Under the pieces are notes generated by a model. It had not been told where the DNA came from. It saw only the letters and a list, made by a program, of their open reading frames with translations, and made no database searches. A program made the translations under genes and the position numbers. Source: Siphonobacter aquaeclarae (GTDB lineage: Bacteria > Bacteroidota > Bacteroidia > Cytophagales > Spirosomataceae). From it: DNA of 64,000 nt. The stretch spans positions 62,001-126,000 of the forward strand of contig NZ_FNGS01000001.1 of the NCBI RefSeq assembly GCF_900103285.1, written 5' to 3'. Position 1 is the stretch's first letter; the number at the start of each line of letters is the position of its first letter. Below, one piece after another: positions 60,811 through 64,000 of the stretch.

Positions 60811-62402
60811 AAAGCCCGTTTCAATCCTGGTTGCCGAAAGGCCTGATTCCGGTGGCGTTGCTCGTCCTGCTGTTTCCAACGCTGAGTATGAGCGGAGTAT
60901 ATACCAGCAATACGCCTGATCTGGTCGGGGCGATGGGTACACTCAGCGAATACTTCACGATGGCCAACTATGCGACAACGATCGGGATGGTCGTCGCCTA
61001 TCCGTTGTTGCTGAAAGTGAAGGGATACTACAATTCCCGGACAATTCTGCTGGTATCTTACGGCGCAACGCTGGGACTGAGCGTTTTATGCGCGACGACA
61101 GGATACCCCGAGGTAATCGTCGGTGCGAGCCTCTTCATCGGTTTCTTTAAGATGTTCGCCATGATCGAGCTGATCATTCCGATCATGATGATGCTGAGTC
61201 CGACGGGCGACCGGGGCCGTTTTTACGCCTTTTTTTACCCGTTGTCAATCGGTATCGGCCAGTTTTCGGCCTGGCTCACGGCATACCTGACATATGCATA
61301 CAACTGGTCGTACGCCTATTATTTCATGGTATTGGCGATGCTGGCATGCCTGCTGCTGGTCCTGCTGATGTATCACGATGAACCGCTTGAAACCCGGGTA
61401 CCTGTTCAGGGTATTGACTGGTTGAGTGTAGTTCTGCTTGCATCGGGGCTGATGACGCTGAATTACGTGCTTGCGTTCGGGAAATACGAAGATTGGCTGT
61501 CTTCTCTCCGGATTCAGGGCGGATGGATTGCGACGGTGATTCTGTTAACCGCGTTCGTTTCCAGGCAAATCGGGCACGCACATCCCTTTCTCGATCTGTC
61601 AGTGCTGAAGAGCCGAAACGTCCGCGTGGCGCTCGGTCTGATTTTTCTGATGGGCGCTTTCTTTGCCACCGGCGGGATTCAGACGGCGTTGACGACTACG
61701 GTATTGCGGTTCGACAACGTAACGTCTGCCGAGCTATCGCTCTGGATGCTGCCGGGCGTGCTGGCAGGCGGTGTGCTGTGTTTCTTCTGGTTTAAATACA
61801 AGGGCGGTTTCCGGGGATTATTGCTGATCGGATTCGGGGCATTCATCGCCTATCACCTGTTGCTGTACTTCCGGTTTCACCCCGGCGCCGGCGATCACGA
61901 TTTGTGGTTTCCCAACGCGCTTAAAGGCCTGGGTATGCTCGTACTTTTCGTTGCGCTGGGACTGTACATGGCCAACAAAATGACCATGGTCGGCATGATC
62001 AACAGCGGTATGCTGATGATTATGTTCCGATCTTTTATTGGCCCGGCGGTCTTCTCCGCCCTCTATTCCTGGGGCATGTACTACGGTCAGATCAGCCATA
62101 CCCAGGCGCTGGCCGGTCGGATGGACCTGCTCGATCCGCTGGTCACAGCCCGGTACCAGGCCGCCGGACTACCGGCGTCGAGTATGGGTGCTGAAGCCGT
62201 TCATTCCCGCGGCGCGCAGGCGTTGCTGGGATCGGTGCAGGTACAGGCAGTGCTCGTCACAGGGCAGGAGCTGTTCGGGTACATCGTTCTCGGAGGCCTG
62301 GCGGTTTTGGTGCTTATTCTCGTCCTTCCTCTCCAACCCGTTAACAAACGCCGGCTCGTAAACCTGCGTCGCCGCTGGCGCCAGGTAATCCCGGTACCCT
62401 GA
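60807..62402 (+). CDS. MFS drug transporter, EmrB/DHA2 type
   Basis: The protein has 531 residues and about 14 hydrophobic segments, the count expected for the DHA2 family. Motifs include G-D-R-G-R-F-Y-A-F around the first loops. It is the inner-membrane, proton-driven pump of the TolC-EmrA-EmrB type assembly. Substrates are usually hydrophobic drugs, detergents or uncouplers; they cannot be told here. It overlaps the adaptor gene by four bases and lies four bases before a second marR gene. The family's usual N-terminal D-x-T/V motif is not obvious. Confidence 0.88.
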   Translation: MKSPFQSWLPKGLIPVALLVLLFPTLSMSGVYTSNTPDLVGAMGTLSEYFTMANYATTIGMVVAYPLLLKVKGYYNSRTILLVSYGATLGLSVLCATTGYPEVIVGASLFIGFFKMFAMIELIIPIMMMLSPTGDRGRFYAFFYPLSIGIGQFSAWLTAYLTYAYNWSYAYYFMVLAMLACLLLVLLMYHDEPLETRVPVQGIDWLSVVLLASGLMTLNYVLAFGKYEDWLSSLRIQGGWIATVILLTAFVSRQIGHAHPFLDLSVLKSRNVRVALGLIFLMGAFFATGGIQTALTTTVLRFDNVTSAELSLWMLPGVLAGGVLCFFWFKYKGGFRGLLLIGFGAFIAYHLLLYFRFHPGAGDHDLWFPNALKGLGMLVLFVALGLYMANKMTMVGMINSGMLMIMFRSFIGPAVFSALYSWGMYYGQISHTQALAGRMDLLDPLVTARYQAAGLPASSMGAEAVHSRGAQALLGSVQVQAVLVTGQELFGYIVLGGLAVLVLILVLPLQPVNKRRLVNLRRRWRQVIPVP

Positions 62403-62406
62403 TCGT

Positions 62407-62832
62407 ATGACCGTTTCACTTTCACACGTCCGGAATTTTCTTTGCCTTTTTCTGCGGGTACGGCATCAGATAGTCAGCCGGTTTGAGGAAGAAATGACCC
62501 GTCGAGGGCACAAGGGGCTTACCGTCAGGCTGTTTTCCAGTCTGTCGATGATTGAAGACGGGATGAATCCGGCGGAGCTCGCCCGCCTCCGCGGCGTCAC
62601 CAAGCAGGCCATGAGCCAGACGCTGACCGCGCTTTCTGACGCCCGGCTGATTCGCCAGATGTCAGACCGCCACGACGGCCGTATCCAGCTTCTTGCCGTT
62701 ACCGAAAAAGGAAAACAGGCGCTGGCAGACGGTCTGGAAGCGATGCAGGTTTTACTGGATCCTGCCGGAGCAATAGCCGACGAAGCTTTTTACAGGCAGC
62801 TGACCGGTATTCTTGAAGAATTGGGGAACTGA
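62407..62832 (+). CDS. MarR-family regulator, second of the efflux operon
   Basis: The protein has 141 residues with a winged helix (L-A-R-L-R-G-V-T-K-Q-A-M-S-Q-T-L-T-A-L and the wing R-H-D-G-R-I-Q-L). It is only distantly like the first MarR of the operon. It starts four bases after the MFS stop, so it is the last gene of the transcript. Two MarR regulators at opposite ends of one pump operon suggest two control inputs. A terminator lies 26 bases after the stop. Confidence 0.9.
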   Translation: MTVSLSHVRNFLCLFLRVRHQIVSRFEEEMTRRGHKGLTVRLFSSLSMIEDGMNPAELARLRGVTKQAMSQTLTALSDARLIRQMSDRHDGRIQLLAVTEKGKQALADGLEAMQVLLDPAGAIADEAFYRQLTGILEELGN

Positions 62833-62857
62833 ACATTCCTGTAAATGCCATGAAAAA

Positions 62858-62885
62858 GAAAAGGCGACCACCTGGTCGCCTTTTC
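62858..62885. terminator. Bidirectional terminator
   Basis: A perfect 13-base stem (62858-62870 with 62873-62885) has an A-rich left flank and T-rich right end. It separates the convergent efflux operon and alkaline phosphatase gene. It shares its core GGCGACC/GGTCGCC with the terminator at 44929. Confidence 0.9.
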
Positions 62886-62887
62886 AC

Positions 62888-64000
62888 TTATTCCAGCACC
62901 CACCTGTTCACGGTATTATACTGCCCTTCCAACGCGATTTTGTAGTAGGATGAGGGTAAGCGGGATACATCAATCATTGCTTTTCCTTCCGTCACCGGTA
63001 CTTCGCCCATGAGGAGGTACCGGTCGGGTTTGCCTTCCTCGAAGTAGTTGGTTGTACTGATCCAGATTTTCACCTTGCCTTCCGGATTGTGCGCTTTCCA
63101 CTGGATGGAGAGGCTCTTTCCGGTTTTTTCGGCTTTCGGTTGAGAGAGAGACAGCCGGCCGGTCAGCGGAACGCCGTCTACTTCGAACGCCTGCTGCTTG
63201 GGGAATGTCACATCCAGGTGCCGCGCGATGGTCGGCATGATGTCGACAATCGCCGGCGTCGCCTGCGTAAAGGCGGCATTCAGACCTGTCGCGTTCGTTA
63301 CAATCCAGGTACTCCGCTCCCGGTCCGACTGACCGCCGTGGTTTTTTCCGGTCTGAAAATCACGACCGTGGTCGGTGGTGACGACCATCAGCCAGTCTTC
63401 GCCCGTCGTCTTTTTCCGGTATTCGATTGCCTGCCAGAGCCGGCCCATTTGTTCGTCCATCATCCGGATAGCCGCGTAGTAGGGCTCGGCATCGCCGTAG
63501 CGGTGACCCATGTCGTCGGTGTATTCCAGGTATACCCACGACAGGTCAGGAGCCTGCGTACGGATATACTCGTCCGCCGTGTCGACGACCTTTTCGTCGA
63601 TGCGATGAATGTACTGACTCTCTTTGTCATGCGGGAAATGAAGCGTATCCAGCTCGAAGCCATCGAAAAAGTAATCCATTCGCAGGTGGTCGGTCTGGGG
63701 CAGGCCGTCGCCGAGGAGCTTCGTCCGGTTATCCAGCCAGGTAGAAAATACAGCCGCCTTTTTCGCCGGATATTGTTCCTTGAAAAACCGGAAGATGGTC
63801 CAGTAATGATAGTTGGGGTCCTTGATGTCATTGCCCCAGACGTTATGCTTATTCACCCAGGTTCCGGTGAGCAGGCTGTTGTAGCCTACCGCCGAGATCG
63901 TCGGGGTTTGGGAATAGGTTTTCCGCTCTCCGCCGACATACGCCGCCGCGAAGCCGCCCTGTTTGGCGATGGCGTCGAGCCGGGGCGTACCGACTTTCTT
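62888..64000 (-). CDS. Alkaline phosphatase / nucleotide pyrophosphatase family protein (5' part outside window)
   Basis: The reading frame is open to the end of the window on the minus strand, so the 371 visible residues lack the N-terminus; an apparent start at 63856 is internal. Visible motifs are T-P-T-I-S-A-V-G-Y (nucleophile Thr of the type I phosphodiesterase family), D-D-M-G-H-R-Y-G-D and T-T-D-H-G-R-D-F (Asp/His metal ligands). After the catalytic domain comes a C-terminal beta-rich domain from about residue 270 of the visible part. It hydrolyses phosphodiesters or phosphate monoesters, probably in the periplasm; substrate open. Confidence 0.9.
   Translation of the reverse strand, partial: KKVGTPRLDAIAKQGGFAAAYVGGERKTYSQTPTISAVGYNSLLTGTWVNKHNVWGNDIKDPNYHYWTIFRFFKEQYPAKKAAVFSTWLDNRTKLLGDGLPQTDHLRMDYFFDGFELDTLHFPHDKESQYIHRIDEKVVDTADEYIRTQAPDLSWVYLEYTDDMGHRYGDAEPYYAAIRMMDEQMGRLWQAIEYRKKTTGEDWLMVVTTDHGRDFQTGKNHGGQSDRERSTWIVTNATGLNAAFTQATPAIVDIMPTIARHLDVTFPKQQAFEVDGVPLTGRLSLSQPKAEKTGKSLSIQWKAHNPEGKVKIWISTTNYFEEGKPDRYLLMGEVPVTEGKAMIDVSRLPSSYYKIALEGQYNTVNRWVLE

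Noticed and set aside
63854-63856. Start codon of the phosphatase at 63856
   Set aside because: The frame stays open to the edge of the window and the upstream codons contain the catalytic T-P-T-I-S-A-V-G-Y motif, so this is an internal GTG.

Overview
The window reads as a chromosomal segment of a Bacteroidota bacterium, most likely order Cytophagales (Spirosomataceae-like). The signs are a SusC/SusD pair with a one-polypeptide hybrid two-component regulator, a protein with a type IX secretion C-terminal sorting domain, a carotenoid-biosynthesis membrane protein, many AraC regulators, -7 promoter boxes of the Bacteroidota form TAnnTTTG, and almost no Shine-Dalgarno sequences. Most of the DNA is GC-rich by eye. 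The exception is an AT-rich patch at about 2.3-3.95 kb that looks acquired. Taxonomy is inferred from gene content only.

Layout. 0.1-5 kb: a secreted propeller/alpha-helical fusion protein (-), an AT-rich island with a PIN-domain protein, and a Xre/RES toxin-antitoxin pair. 5-12.8 kb: secreted or periplasmic enzymes (a GHL6-like glycosidase, a Tat-exported serine hydrolase, a GATase-like protein, a BNR/Asp-box protein with a Cys motif), an NTF2-like protein and an AraC regulator. 13-19.4 kb: a signalling block of REC-PAS-kinase, CHASE3/GAF hybrid kinase with three receivers, single receiver and CheR methyltransferase, the last three overlapping. 19.4-21.6 kb: two divergent ArsR/SRPBCC modules, each with its own clear palindromic operator, plus a third SRPBCC gene. 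21.6-35.6 kb: a polysaccharide utilisation locus (regulator, SusC, SusD, GH16, GH2, GH20).

35.6-47.5 kb: aldo/keto reductase, carotenoid protein, UPF1-like helicase with an apparently leaderless start, HipA-like kinase plus DUF3037 partner, polysaccharide deacetylase, T9SS cargo, lipoprotein, OmpA-like protein, two small membrane proteins and two tandem AraC genes. 47.7-51.3 kb: siderophore-type TonB receptor with a divergent PchR-like AraC regulator. 51.3-57.5 kb: class C beta-lactamase-fold hydrolase, pirin, SDR and epimerase pair, another AraC gene. 57.5-62.8 kb: a REP-like palindromic element, then an efflux operon (marR, TolC, HlyD/EmrA, EmrB/MFS, second marR) with MarR-type operators. 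The window ends inside a phosphodiesterase-type alkaline phosphatase gene.

How the genes work together. The utilisation locus should sense, import and split one glycan. GH16, beta-galactosidase-like GH2 and beta-hexosaminidase GH20 fit a poly-N-acetyllactosamine-like substrate, but this is inference. The ArsR/SRPBCC and MarR/efflux units look self-regulated. I saw no tRNA, rRNA, CRISPR array, intact insertion sequence or prophage.
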